Source of the DNA: Cherax quadricarinatus
Lineage: Eukaryota > Arthropoda > Malacostraca > Decapoda > Parastacidae
Reading direction: 5' to 3'
Assembly (NCBI RefSeq): GCF_038502225.1
Contig: NC_091293.1
Span: 10,571,658 to 10,635,657 of the forward strand
DNA: 64,000 bases
The translations under genes and the position numbers were made by a program. How positions within the stretch are numbered: the stretch's first letter is position 1; every line of letters begins with the position of its first letter. The notes beneath the pieces were generated by a model. The model had not been told where the DNA came from. It did not search any database and was given only the letters and a program-made list of their open reading frames with translations. Shown in pieces: positions 1 to 10,666 of this stretch.

Positions 1-331
1 CGGCCGTCTCCCACCAAGGCAAGGTAACCCAAAAAGAAAGAAAATCCCCAAAAAGAAAATACTTTCATCATCATTCAACACTTTCACCTCACTCACACAT
101 AATCATTGTTTTTGCAGAGGTGCTCAGAACACAACAGTTTAGAAGCATATACGTATAAAGATACACAACATATCCCTCCAAACTGCCAATATCCCAAAAC
201 CCTCCTTTAGAGTGCAAGCATTGTACTTCCCATTTCCAGGACTCAAGTCTGGCTATATAAAAAATAACCAGTTTCCCTGAATCCCTTCAGTAAATATTAC
301 CCTGCTCACACTCCAAGAGATCGTCAGGTCA
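1..331 (-). mobile_element. RTE-clade LINE, 3' end fragment
   Basis: Read on the minus strand this matches the region just after the RT stop codon and the 3' UTR of the RTE copy at 26670-27010. Shared blocks include the GACCTGACGATCT start, the 'ggactcgagtcctggaaatggg'-type segment, and the terminal 'caccctgcctcggtggg' motif. It is 5'-truncated at the stop codon and runs off the left edge of the window. Non-coding. Confidence 0.85.
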
Positions 332-344
332 TAGTACCATATGG

Positions 345-620
345 TACCATAATATTTTCATCATTTTTTGTTCACAATAAACTTGTAAAGAAGTTTTGTA
401 AGCAAAATAATGATCAACAAATTAGTGCATTTATTGTGTTGAATACAATGAGTGTACATATATACATTATATTGGTCTCACGGGCCACAAAAGTTACTGG
501 AAAAAAAAATAGTAGAAAAGAGTAACAAAAACCTAAAATAAAATAATGAGACTTTACGGAAGTCGCCGATGTTGCTGCCATCAGGTCACTGAGGGTCAAC
601 TTCACGTTTATTATGTTATA
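345..620 (+). mobile_element. piggyBac-family 3' UTR fragment
   Basis: Degenerate match to the 3' untranslated part of the piggyBac copy at 49780-50080 and of the derivative at 8600-8880. Shared blocks are the 'ttgtaaacaaaataatga' area, 'attgtgttg..tacaacgagtgta', 'ggtctcacgggccacaaaagtta', and 'gtcgccgatgttgc'. Neither TTAA terminus is recognisable, so this is a fragment. Confidence 0.65.
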
Positions 621-689
621 TTAGATGAATTGTGATAGATAAATAAGCTGTAGAGTTGATATTAGCATGCCATATTTAAGTATTTTGCC

Positions 690-983
690 CTGCCTCCAAA
701 CAAGCTCTCCTCCCAACAAATCTTCAATGAAGGTATGTAATAGTGATTTAAATGTTCATTTATCCATTTCATTAGTGCTTTATATTTCTCATTTTTTTTT
801 GTATGTAAAACTATAGTTATTCTTACAAAAATGTATTTTTTGTTAATATTTTTGGGTGTCTGGAACGGGTTAATTGTATTTACATTATCTCTTATGGGAA
901 ATATTGCTTCAGTTTCCACACATTTCAGATTTAGAATAACCTTCTGGAATGGATTAAGTACGAAAACCGGAGTTCCACTGTAT
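690..983 (+). mobile_element. Tigger/pogo 3' end fragment
   Basis: Resembles the 3' UTR and terminal repeat of the Tigger copies: 'atcttcaatgaaggta', 'tttttgggtgtctggaacggg', 'ttatctcttatggg', then 'ggattaa' and a closing 'ccactgta'. The 5' part and transposase are missing. It abuts the RTE fragment that follows with no gap. Confidence 0.6.
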
Positions 984-2053
984 TTATAGATGGGGTTGCA
1001 AAAGAAGCAAATGCTTGGGTGTTTGGGAGAGGGGTGGGTTTATATTATGGGTTATCCAATACAAAGTGGGAGTTGACACAGTTACTTTTTGCTGATGATA
1101 CTGTGCTTATGGGAGATTCTAAAGAAAAGTTGCATAGGTTAGTGGTCAAGTTTGTGAGGGCGTGTAAAGGTAGAAAGTTGAAAGTGAACATAGATAAGAC
1201 TAAGGTGATGAGGGTATCAAATGATTTAAATAAAGAAAAATTGGATATCACATTGTGGAGAGGGAGTATGAAAGAAGTGAATGTTTTCAAATATTTGGGA
1301 GTTGACTTGTCAGCAGATGGTTTATGAAGGATGAGGTTAACCACAGAACTGATGAAGGAAAAATGGCGAGTGGTGCGTTGAGGTATCTGTGGAGAAAAAA
1401 GTATTATCTATGAAGGCAAAGAAGGGAATGTACGAAAGTACAGTGGTATCAACACACTTATATGGGTGTGAAGCTTGGGTTGTGAACATTGCAGCGAGGA
1501 GGCAGCTGGAGGCAGTGGAGATGTCCTGTCTGAGGGCAATGTGTGGTGTAAATATTATGCAGAGAGTTTTGAGTGTGGAAATTAGGAGATGGTGTGAAGT
1601 TACAAAAAGAATTAGTCAGAGGGCTGAAGAGGGTTGAGGTAGTCTGGTCATTTAGAAAGAATGAGAGAGAGAGACTTGGAGAGCATATAAATCTGTAGGG
1701 AAAGGCAGGGTAGGGGTCGTCCACGATAATTAATAGATAGGAGCGAATGGAGACGAATGGTTTTTGAGACCTGACGAGCTGTTGGGATGTGAGCAGGGTA
1801 ATATTTTGTGAAGAGGAGTCAGGGAAACCGGTTAGCCAGACTTAAGTCCTGGGAAGGGCAAATACAATGCCTGCACTTTAAAGGACGGGTTTGGGATATT
1901 GGCAGTTTGGAGGGACTTCTTAACTGTCGTATCTGAGTGCCTCTGCAAAGACAGTGATCATGTTTGAGTGATAGTGAAAGTGTTGAATGATGATGAAAGT
2001 ATTTTTGTTTCTTATTGGATTTTTCTTGGGTCACCCTGCCTCGTTGGGAAATA
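984..2053 (+). mobile_element. RTE-clade LINE, 5'-truncated copy (subfamily A)
   Basis: Holds the C-terminal part of an RTE reverse transcriptase and the 3' UTR. At 1019-1327 the peptide has the LLFADDTVLMGDSKEK palm motif (catalytic DD) and the following KVMRVSND and YLGVD blocks. A frame change follows near 1325, then the LYGCEAWVV and LRAMCGVNIMQR blocks at about 1455-1565, then stops. The 3' UTR ends at about 2050 with 'caccctgcctcgttggg'. It is a dead fragment, and it begins directly after a Tigger-like end at 983. Confidence 0.85.
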
Positions 2054-2293
2054 CCTCTCCTCACTTAGCGACGTGCTCACTTACCGATGACTTGGACTTA
2101 TGACAGGCTCTCTGACCAGTACGCATACCTAAATAATGTACATTAGAGCTGATTTCCTTTATTCTGTTTATTACAATATACAGTACACTACTCTATAAAC
2201 ATTTAAAAATATACCAGAAATGTTATAAATGATGCAAAGGTGATATTAAAGCAATATCAAAGATGGGTGACAGACCCAGTATCTTCCTGCTTT

Positions 2294-2339
2294 GTATTGG
2301 ACTGATGAAGCCACTGTGTGGTGAAACGTTTCTTCAGAA
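2294..2339 (+). ncRNA. Hammerhead ribozyme, type I
   Basis: The catalytic core is readable. CTGATGA is at 2302-2308. Stem II pairs GCCAC (2310-2314) with GTGGT (2318-2322) around a TGT loop, with one G-U pair. GAAAC is at 2323-2327 and a minimal palindromic stem III (ACGT) follows. Predicted cleavage is after C2332. Stem I pairs TTGGA (2297-2301) with TTCAG (2333-2337), including wobble pairs. A very short stem III is typical of retroelement hammerheads, which often work as dimers. Activity is not shown; the stem I wobbles suggest some decay. Confidence 0.7.
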
Positions 2340-2349
2340 TAAATAAACC

Positions 2350-3592
2350 CATTCTCTTTGCTGACGACACGACTTACGTCATCTCTCACCCTAATCTTGC
2401 CACCCTCAACACCATTGTTAACGAGGAGCTGATCAAAATATCGACTTGGATGACAGCCAATAAACTTACGCTTAACACTGACAAAACCTACTATATTATG
2501 TTTGGTAGCAGAGCAGGAGATGCACAAATTAACATTAAGATAGACAACACTAATTACCAGACATAATGAGGGCAAATTCCTAGGCCTATACCTTGACAAC
2601 AACCTGAATTTCAGCACCCATATCCAACACATAACCAAAAATGTATCCAAAACAGTTGGGATCCTCTCCAAGATACGATATTACGTGCCGCAAAATGCCC
2701 TTCTCACACTATACCACTCACTTATTTATCCATACCTCACCTATGCTATTTGTGCTTGGGGATCAACTGCAGCAACACACCTAAAGCCAATTATAACCCA
2801 ACAAAAAGCTGCAGTAAGAATAATCATTAAATCCCATCCCTGGCAACACACCCCCCCCACTCTTCATAGATCTAAACCTACTCCCTGTTCAGTACATCCA
2901 CACTTACTAATGTGCAATCTACATCTACAGGACCTTAAACTCCAATATCAACCTTGACCTAAAACGCTTTCTTGATAGTTGTGACAGGACCCACAGGCAT
3001 AACACCAGACACAAACATCTCTACGACATTCCCCATGTCCGACTAAACCTTTACAAAAATTCAATGTATGTCAAAGGCCCTAAAATCTGAAACACCCTAC
3101 CTGAGAACTCTAGAACTGCAGACACATTCATCACCTTCAAAACTACCATTAGAAAACATCTTATCTCCCTGATAAACCCCATCAACTAACTACACGAATA
3201 CCACCTGGTGGTTCACACTTACACTCACTCACCCATTTGACCATAAACAGAAACATTAATCTCAATCTTAAATTAATGAATCCTATGATATTCCAATACT
3301 GAAACTATGTACTGTGCCAAAACAAAAGCATTCACATTGCTAAACTCACAAACTAGTACGTATTTAGTCACTTAGCCATAATACCAACTTACCTCATAAT
3401 TTGTAATATTTTAAAATAAAGAATTAAACTAAGTCTGCCCGAAATGCCTAGCCATGCTAGGCATTCTAGTGGTACACTCTGTAATCATTATTTAACTACA
3501 TGTAAACCACACAACAACCAAATTCTGTAAATTCAACATTGTAATCTTTATAGAGAATAAACTTTGAATTTGAATTTGAATAAAAATTCCCC
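2350..3592 (+). mobile_element. Jockey/CR1-type LINE fragment
   Basis: 5'-truncated at the RT palm. The LFADDTTYV motif is at about 2351-2380, followed by the TANKLTLNTDKT block and, after a frame change near 2560, a thumb-like region (GLYLDNNLNF, then SLIYPYLTYAICAWG at 2730-2775). The coding part decays by 3180. The 3' UTR runs to a short tandem tail of 'tttgaa' units at about 3560-3590, typical of target-primed LINEs. It interrupts the Penelope remnant. The clade is uncertain between Jockey and CR1. Confidence 0.7.
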
Positions 3593-4245
3593 TATGTTGC
3601 ATAAGTGTCTCAATTTTTCAACTCGTCAGTTTGCAAAACCATTTATCACACCATTATAGTATGCTCCTCACTTAGCGACGAATTCGTTTACCAATGTGGT
3701 CTTAGTAACGGAGTTCTGTCATTAAGTGAGGAGAGGCTCTAATACATACAGTAGGGCCCCATTTATTCGGCAGGTTAGGCTCCAGGCTAATGCCGGAAAG
3801 CAGAACTCCATTTTTTCCATTTATAAATGCATAAATGCCAGATAACAAGTTTACACTAACATATATTAAGTCAGCAGTAGAACTAGGCATTAAAAAGTAA
3901 AATACACACACAGTACACTCATTATTTACCTCAAAATATTTGTAGTCTTAATGTAGGGCAAAAGGTGAGTGGTATTTGCTCTAAGAAGTCAGGTGTGGTA
4001 GCCCTCCTGGCCACCCCACCCACACATACTATAATACAATGCTTAAAGCTCCCTAGAGCGATAAAATGCATATACAGTATGTACATGCATTACTTACCTT
4101 AAAATATTTGTAGTCTTAATGGTCAATGTAGGGTGAGAGGTGGAAAGTATTTATTTGTAGAAAGTCATGTGGGAGGTATGGCATCCTGCCTGGCCACTTA
4201 TAACTACCATGACATTAAGCTCCCTAGAGTGATAAAATGCATATA

Positions 4246-4448
4246 CAGTGGACCCCTAGTTAACGAAATTTTTTCACTCCAGAAGTATGTTCAGGTGCCA
4301 GTACTTACCGAATTTGTTCCCATAAGAAATATTGTGAAGTAGATTAGTCCATTTCAGACCCCCAAACATACACGTACAAACGCACTTACATAAATACACT
4401 TACATAATTGGTCGCATTCGGAGGTAATCGTTATGCGGGGGTCCACTG
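4246..4448. mobile_element. 203-bp pogo-type MITE
   Basis: Starts CAGTGGACCCCTAGTTAACG and ends inverted as CAGTGGACCCCCGCATAACG, flanked by TA on both sides. It is the same length (203 bp) as the copy at 8375-8577 and closely similar. The ends match Tigger termini, so Tigger transposase probably mobilised it. Confidence 0.85.
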
Positions 4449-4815
4449 TATAGTACACTGATTAACCCCTTGACTGTCGCGGTTGTATATATGTCATAGG
4501 AGATACGGTGTTTGACGTATCTACACGCATAAATTCTAGCGGCTTCAAATCAAACAGGAGAAAGCTGGTAGGCCCACATGTGAGAGAATGGGTCTCCATG
4601 GTCAGTATGCATCATATCAAAAAAAATCGGGGAGCCAGTGGTGCATTATGGGAATGCCATTTCAGTCGTCCTTATTCAGCATGTCTAGCAATAAGAAATA
4701 TGTGACTCCCCAGCAAATCTGGGACTCTTATCTTCCCAAGTGATGCTCTAACACAGATGGGAGTGTCAGTGAAGATCAATTTCATGATTTTGAGGAGTTT
4801 GAGACCAAAAGCAAT

Positions 4816-5617
4816 GGAGGAGGAGGAAGAGGAGGAGGAGGAGGAGGAAGAAGAGAAGGAAGAGAAGGAGGAGGAAGAAGAGGAGGAGGAGGAAGAGGGG
4901 TAGGAGGAAGAAGAAGAGGGGTAGGAGGAAGAAGAAGAGGGGTAGGAGGAAGAAGAAGAGGGGTAGGAGGAAGAAGAAGAGGGGTAGGAGGAAGAAGAAG
5001 AAGAGGGGTAGGAGGAAGAAGAAGAAGAGGGGTAGGAGGAAGAAGAAGAAGAGGGGTAGGAGGAGGAAGAAGAGGGGTAGGAGGAGGAAGAAGAAGAGGG
5101 GTAGGAGGAGGAAGAAGAAGAGGGGTAGGAGGAGGAAGAAGAAGAGGGGTAGGAGGAGGAAGAAGAAGAGGGGTAGGAGGAGGAAGAAGAAGACGGGTAG
5201 GAGGAGGAAGAAGAAGAGGGGTAGGAGGAGGAAGAAGAAGAGGGGTAGGAGGAGGAAGAAGAAGAGGGGTAGGAGGAGGAAGAAGAAGAGGGGTAGGAGG
5301 AGGAAGAAGAAGAGGGGTAGGAGGAGGAAGAAGAAGAGGGGTAGGAGGAGGAAGAAGAAGAGGGGTAGGAGGAGGAAGAAGAAGAGGGGTAGGAGGAGGA
5401 AGAAGAAGAGGGGTAGGAGGAGGAAGAAGAAGAGGGGGAGGAGGAAGAAGAAGAAGAGGAGGAGGAGGAAGAAGAAGAGGAGGAGGAGGAGGAAGAAGAG
5501 GAGGAGTAGGAGGAGGAAGAAGAGGAGGAGGAGGAGGAAGAAGAGGAGGAGGAGGAAGAAGAAGAGGAGGAGGAGGAAGAAGAAGAGGAGGAGGAGGAAG
5601 AAGAAGAGGAAGAGGAG

Positions 5618-5664
<47 letters not shown>

Positions 5665-5698
5665 AGAAGAGGAGGAGGAGGAAGAAGAAGAGGAAGAA
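4816..5698 (+). repeat. Purine-rich GGA/GAA array with 24-bp higher-order unit
   Basis: About 880 bp almost wholly purine. From about 5040 to 5430 a 24-bp unit, GGGGTAGGAGGAGGAAGAAG plus AAGA, recurs about 15 times with near-perfect fidelity. Flanks are simpler GGA/GAA mixtures. The array sits where the transposase acidic N-terminal segment was. Confidence 0.95.
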
Positions 5699-5846
<148 letters not shown>

Positions 5847-6308
5847 AATAATAATATGTAATAATATATTCCCTTGAAGCATGAAAAACAGTTCACACCA
5901 TGACAGTGACAAGATAAGGGGAGATAACATCTGATAAGAGCTGACATTTGATGAGCGTAAACGAGGGTGGGGGGAGGATGCAGCTGATAAGAAAAGATTA
6001 GATGACCATCCCCCTCCCTTTGTTTTTGCTGGTACACAAACATTTCTGTCTATTTGTCTGTCTGTCAAGCTCCCTGTCTATCAGTCTAGCTCTGTCTCAG
6101 AGAGAGCCACAAGACTGCATCATCATCATGTTTACTCACATCTTCAAGCAGAGTATAGCACTTTGACTGGATTTTTTGGGTTATCCTAGGTAATTTACAC
6201 TATGTATACTTGTATTTATGTGTACCTGTGAGATAGAGATAGACAGACAGAGAGAGAGAGAGAGAGACAGATTGAAAGAGATAGAATGAGGGAGAAAGAT
6301 AATTAGAT

Positions 6309-6480
6309 ATTATCATTATTATAATCAAGGGGGAAGCGCTAAACCCGGAGGATTATACAGCGCCTGGGGGGGGGATGTGGAAGGCATTCAGGCTTAATTC
6401 GGGGAACTGGAGCACAGATCCAATTCCCTAAATCAAGAGCCCCTCACCAACATCAAGGAACCTTCCTTGAGGGGAAGATA
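6309..6480 (-). mobile_element. SINE-like insertion
   Basis: Absent from the paired piggyBac derivative and flanked by direct repeats 'gataattagata' (ending near 6312 and at about 6477-6488). Read on the minus strand it ends in an AT-rich tail 'attataataatgataata'. The body holds 'gcgctgtataatcctccggg'. I see no clear pol III A/B boxes; the SINE class is inferred from size, tail and target duplication. Confidence 0.6.
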
Positions 6481-6692
6481 ATTAGATAGAATGGAGGGAA
6501 AACATCATCCGACCCCATTGTTTTGACAGGCGGGAGGGGAAGTGAGTAATGAGTTAATATGTCATTTTGACAGCTGCCGACTCCTGACTCAAAACAATTA
6601 TAAGCCATACACTTGCACACAAGAAAAGCTTGCTGAATGAAAATAATAGCAGTTATATGAAAGTATCGAGAGACTATATATGTGTATATATA

Positions 6693-6912
6693 TTACAGAA
6701 ACCAGAAGGAAGAATGGAAGGCAGAAATGAAGGAAGGACAAGATGAAAGGAAGGAAAAAAGTAAGGAAAGATGAAGGAATGTAGGAAGGAAGGTAGGAAA
6801 GGAATGCAGGAAGGTAGGAAAGGAATGCAGGAAGGTAGGAAAGGAATGCAGGAAGGCAGGAAAGGAAGGTAGGAAAAGAAGGTAGGAAAGGAATGCAGGA
6901 AGGAATGATGAC
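6693..6912 (+). repeat. GGAA-type degenerate microsatellite
   Basis: AAGG/GGAA/GTAGGAAAGGAATGCAGG units. The same block occurs inverted at 44155-44400 in the paired copy, so it is a resident part of the piggyBac derivative. Confidence 0.9.
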
Positions 6913-7147
6913 ACACGACAATTTACCTAGGATAATTACATAACACAACTGCCTGCTAATACTTTGAAGAAAACTGCTCAGACGAGGTGTTTTGTCTTTG
7001 CATATAAAAAAAAACTTCCACAAAAATGCACACACACTGGTTTTATGTGTGAGGAGTGTACAACACCATTGTGTATGAAAACATGTTTCAAAGAGTTCCA
7101 CAAGCTGCAGAACTTCTAGCAATATGTTCAGTGACTGTACACTGGTA

Positions 7148-8368
7148 CAGTGGACCCCCGGTTCGCGATGCTATCGGTATCCGATAAATCAGGTAACCAA
7201 TGCATTATAACGCCAAAAATTTGCCTCGGTTCCAGTTACAAAACCCGGTTTGCGCTGTGATTCGTACGAGACGTGTCCACGTGTGGCCTGAAGTTCCCCG
7301 TGTGTACCAGTGTTTACAAGCCAGCCAGTGTGCGCAGATCTAAGGATACATTCAGTACATTCCATATTATCCATATTATCACTGTTTTTGGTGCTTGTTT
7401 CTGCAAAATAAGTCACCATGGGCTCCAAGAAAGCTTCTTGTGCCAACCCTTCGAGACCAAGGGTGCTAATGACTATTGAAATGAAGAAAGAGATAATTGC
7501 AATGAACGAAAGTGGAATGCGTGTGTCGAAGCTGGTCAGGTTGTATAGCAAACCCCAATCAACCATCTCTACTATAATGAGCAGGAAAACGGCAATCAAG
7601 GAAGCTGTTCTTGCAAAAGATGCAACTGTGATTACAAAACAGCGACCGCAAGTGTTAGAAAATGTTGAGACTGTTATTGGTGTGGATAAATGAAAAACGG
7701 ATAGCAGGAGATAGCATCTCTCAAGCGATCATTTGTGAAAAGGCTAGGCAGTTGCTTGACTATTTGGTAAAGAAATTGCCTGCAACTAGTGGTGATGTGA
7801 GTGAATTTAAGGCCAGCAAAGGCTGGTTTGAAAGATTTAAGAATCGTAGTGGCATACAGTGTGATTAGGCATGGTGAGGCTGCCAGTTCAGACCACAAAG
7901 CGGCTGAAAAATATGTGCATGAATTCAAGGAGTACATAGAGGCTGAAGGATTGAAACCTGAACAAGTGTTTAATTGTGATGAAACAGGCCTGTTTTGGAA
8001 GAAATTACCAAGCAGGACCTACATTACTCAGGAGGAAAAGCTACCTCAAGTCCTAATGGAGGGGGATTCCCCTTCTAAACAATAGGTTCAACACTCTCCC
8101 CTCCTCCCATCCCATCAATCATCACCATATCTTCATTAAAGGTAAGTATCAATTATTCTCTTGTTATTGTTGTTATTGTAATTATTCTATTGCATTAAAC
8201 TTAATATTTCATGTGGTAAAAGTTTTTTTTTTCATACTTTTGGGTGTCTTGCACGGATTAATTTGATTTCCATTATTTCTTATGGGGAAAATTGATTCGC
8301 TTTCCGATAATTTTGGTTTACGATGAGCTCTCAGGAACGGATTAATATTGCGAACCGAGGGTCCACTG
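7148..8368 (+). mobile_element. Tigger/pogo element A, internally deleted
   Basis: Terminal repeats CAGTGGACCCCCGGTTCGCG and, inverted, CAGTGGACCCTCGGTTCGCA, with TA on each side. About 1.2 kb against the 2+ kb expected for an autonomous Tigger. It sits inside piggyBac copy 1, just after the transposase stop codon. Confidence 0.9.
7418..8085 (+). pseudogene. Tigger A transposase: DNA-binding part joined to C-terminal tail
   Basis: Starts MGSKKASCANPSRPR and shows the pipsqueak-type HTH (RLYSKPQSTISTIM), then the CENP-B-type HTH (KGWFERFKNRSGI) and the first catalytic Asp block (FNCDETGLFWKKLPSRTY). After TYITQEEK it jumps straight to the terminal LPQVLMEGDSPSKQ, so the rest of the DDE domain is gone. 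Two single-base frame changes (about 7680 and 7860) break it further. Starts at the ATG in 'caccATGGGC'. Confidence 0.85.
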
Positions 8369-8374
8369 TATATA

Positions 8375-8577
8375 CAGTGGACGCCCGGTTTACGATATTA
8401 TTTCATTCCCGAAGTATGTTCAGGTGCCATTACTGAACGAATTTGTTCCCATATGGAATATTGTGAATTAGATTAGTCCATTTCAGACCCCCTAACATAC
8501 ACGTACAAATGCACTTACATAAATACACTTACATAATTGGTCGCATTGGGAGCTGATCGTAAAGCGGGGGTCCACTG
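8375..8577. mobile_element. 203-bp pogo-type MITE, second copy
   Basis: Starts CAGTGGACGCCCGGTTTACG and ends inverted CAGTGGACCCCCGCTTTACG with TA flanks. It inserted into the TATA immediately after Tigger A, so the two are separated only by TATATA. Same length as the copy at 4246-4448. Confidence 0.88.
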
Positions 8578-9179
8578 TACGTGTATTATAGAACAATAGT
8601 AATAAAAAAAATTTTGTATTGTTTGTTTTTGTAAACAAGTTTTGTAAACAATATATTGATAATTATGCTTGTGTGCTTATTGTGTTGTATACAACGAGTG
8701 TATATATGTAGATTGCGCCTTACTTTGGTCTCACAGGCCACATAAGTTATGTGAAAAAATAAAATAGTGAAAAAAACAAACCTTCAAATACAAGTAAACC
8801 AAAGTTTACCGGGTGAGCCACAGTCGCCGCTGTTGCCATATGCGGCTCATTTTCTGCAAACTTCATGCCTCTATATCTGGGTAAGTACTGATGGGAAATT
8901 TTTTTTTTTGGACTAAAACAATCAGAAAAATAATCTTAACATTTTCATAAGAAAATTTTTTTTTTTTCGAATACTTTGCGACACCAAGAGACACTTCAGG
9001 ATTGGACCTTTCGACAGTCAAAGGGTTAATTACCTTAAAATATTTGTAGTCTTAATGTAGAGTGAGAGGTGGGTTTTATTTGTATGAAGTCAGGTTGGGA
9101 AGTATGGGTAGCCAGAAAGGGCAGCCCTCCCCACCCTACCTACACATAATGTAAAGAAACCAGATGAATGCATCTGGTT

Positions 9180-9350
9180 TTCGTCAAGTCCTACAAGTTG
9201 CCTGGCTACCACAAGTCCTACGAGTTGCCTGGCTACCACAAGTACTACGAGTTGCCTGGCTACCGCAAGTCATACAAGTCGCCTGGCTACCACAAGTCCT
9301 ACAAGTCGCCTGGCTACCACAAGTCCTACAAGTCACCTAGATACCACATC
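9180..9350 (+). repeat. 27-bp minisatellite inside the TA-element
   Basis: About six units of 'CCTGGCTACCACAAGTCCTA' plus 'CAAGTCG'. One unit matches the single-copy 'acaagttatctggctaccacatctcat' in the related element at 54600, so the array arose by local amplification within the transposon. It can be read as a YHKSYKSPG peptide repeat, but I see no gene context for that. Confidence 0.9.
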
Positions 9351-9489
9351 TCATATATGTTAATTTATTCTACTGTGGGGTGTATCTAGATGGATTAAGC
9401 AAAATGTCTATATTAACGTTTTATGCGATATTTAATGCTCCTTAGAGTGATTATTATTGTGTTACTATTATTATTATTGTCATTATTAA

Positions 9490-10562
9490 CCCTTAGACTG
9501 TTTTGGTCGTATATACATGTCATACGAGCCACCATTTTTTACGAATATATACTCAAATTCTAGCGGCTTCAAATCAAGCAGGAGAAAGCAGGTAGGCCCA
9601 CATGTGAGAGAATGGGTCTGTGTGGTCAGGGTGCACCATATAAAAAAAATCCTGCAGCAAGCAGTGCATAATGAGAAAAAAAAACTCCAACAGCTTTTTT
9701 TTAATTAAAATGTCGACTTTGTGGTCAATTTTTGTATAATATTTATGGTTGGATTCTCGTTTTCTTGGTTTCATTTGATAGAATGGAAAACATATTTTAG
9801 AAATAGAGGTGATTTTGATTGGTTTTACTATGAAAAGAACCCTGAAGTGGAGCTCAAAGTAGGGGAAATGTTTGATTTTTGCCAATGTTCAAAAGTAAAC
9901 AAATGATGTCATTTTCCAATAAATGTCCAACTAGCCATTCTAATATGCAGTCATGAATGGGTTGATGTTATTTATACAATTATTACAATATTGCTGTAGT
10001 CTGCATAACAGTAAATCTTCTATTTTTTTGTTTGAATAAAAACTCAAAATAGAAAGCAAGAGTAATATCAGAGGGGCCTGGAGACATGACTGATGAACAA
10101 AGAAAATGTTATTTTAGAGCCAGGAATGTCTACATTGTTCATTCTGAACCCTATTTTGAAATTGTCATATTTTTTTAATTTTCGTGAAATTGGCCAAATT
10201 GAAAATTTCTGACAACGTTATTGGGTAGTTGAAATTGGTAAATGGGCAGTTTCTTGTACTCAATCGATAGAAAAAATGGAGTTCTAAAGAAATAGCTATG
10301 AGTTTGGTCTACTGGAACAATGGAATTAGCCGAAAATAGGGCTCAAAGTGGGCGAAATCGTCAATTCATGAATATTGCCAAGGTCGCTAACTTCGTGAGA
10401 GCGTAATTCCGTCAGTTTTCCATCAAATTTCGTTCTTTTGGTGTCATTACAATCGGGAAAAGATTCTCTATCATTTCATAAGACAAAATTTTTTTTTTTT
10501 TTTTTTGAAATTCTGCGACACCAGGAGACACCTCAGGATTTGGGGCTGCGACAGTCAAGGGG
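9490..10562 (+). mobile_element. 1.07-kb piggyBac MITE
   Basis: TTAA on both sides (9486-9489, 10563-10566). Ends CCCTTAGACTGTTTTGG and, inverted, CCTTGACTGTCGCAGCC. It has the family's 5' hallmark block with the 'ggcccacatgtgagagaatg' motif and lacks a transposase. It interrupts the TA-element. Confidence 0.92.
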
Positions 10563-10666
10563 TTAATATGGCATCTTCAAGACTAATAAGACACTTTTAG
10601 TGATTTTAATGTGTGTACCTGCATGCCAGCACAGTAAGTTTACTTAGGTACAGGTACACATGCATA

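Larger units (their letters stand above)
2276..3660 (+). mobile_element. Penelope-like terminal remnant, split by a LINE
   Basis: Two short flanks, 2276-2350 and 3592-3660, surround the LINE. The left one carries a hammerhead ribozyme, a hallmark of the pLTRs of Penelope-like elements. The right one ('ctatgttgcataagtgtctc..ttttcaactcgtcagt') looks like the downstream part of the same terminal repeat. No Penelope RT or GIY-YIG domain is present. The family call is inferred from the ribozyme. Confidence 0.5.
2054..3739. mobile_element. MITE with CCTCTCCTCACTTA ends, interrupted
   Basis: The left end is CCTCTCCTCACTTAGCGACG; the right end reads, inverted, AGCCTCTCCTCACTTAATGA. Flanking TA dinucleotides suggest a Tc1/mariner-type target. 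A second copy at 55463-56755 (reverse orientation) shares the interior ('ttataaatgatgcaaaggtg' on this strand) and shows this copy is split at about 2276-3660 by a Penelope remnant that is itself split by a LINE. No coding capacity is seen, so I call it non-autonomous. Confidence 0.65.

Noticed and set aside
5040..5440. CRISPR-like regular 24-bp repeats
   Set aside because: No unique spacers and no cas genes, and a eukaryotic context. It is a satellite-like array.
6598..7122. 174-codon minus-strand frame rich in FLPSF repeats
   Set aside because: Reading of the GGAA microsatellite and flanks, opposite to the transposase tail.
9168..9389. YHKSYKSPG repeat protein
   Set aside because: A minisatellite inside a transposon, with only one unit in the related copy.
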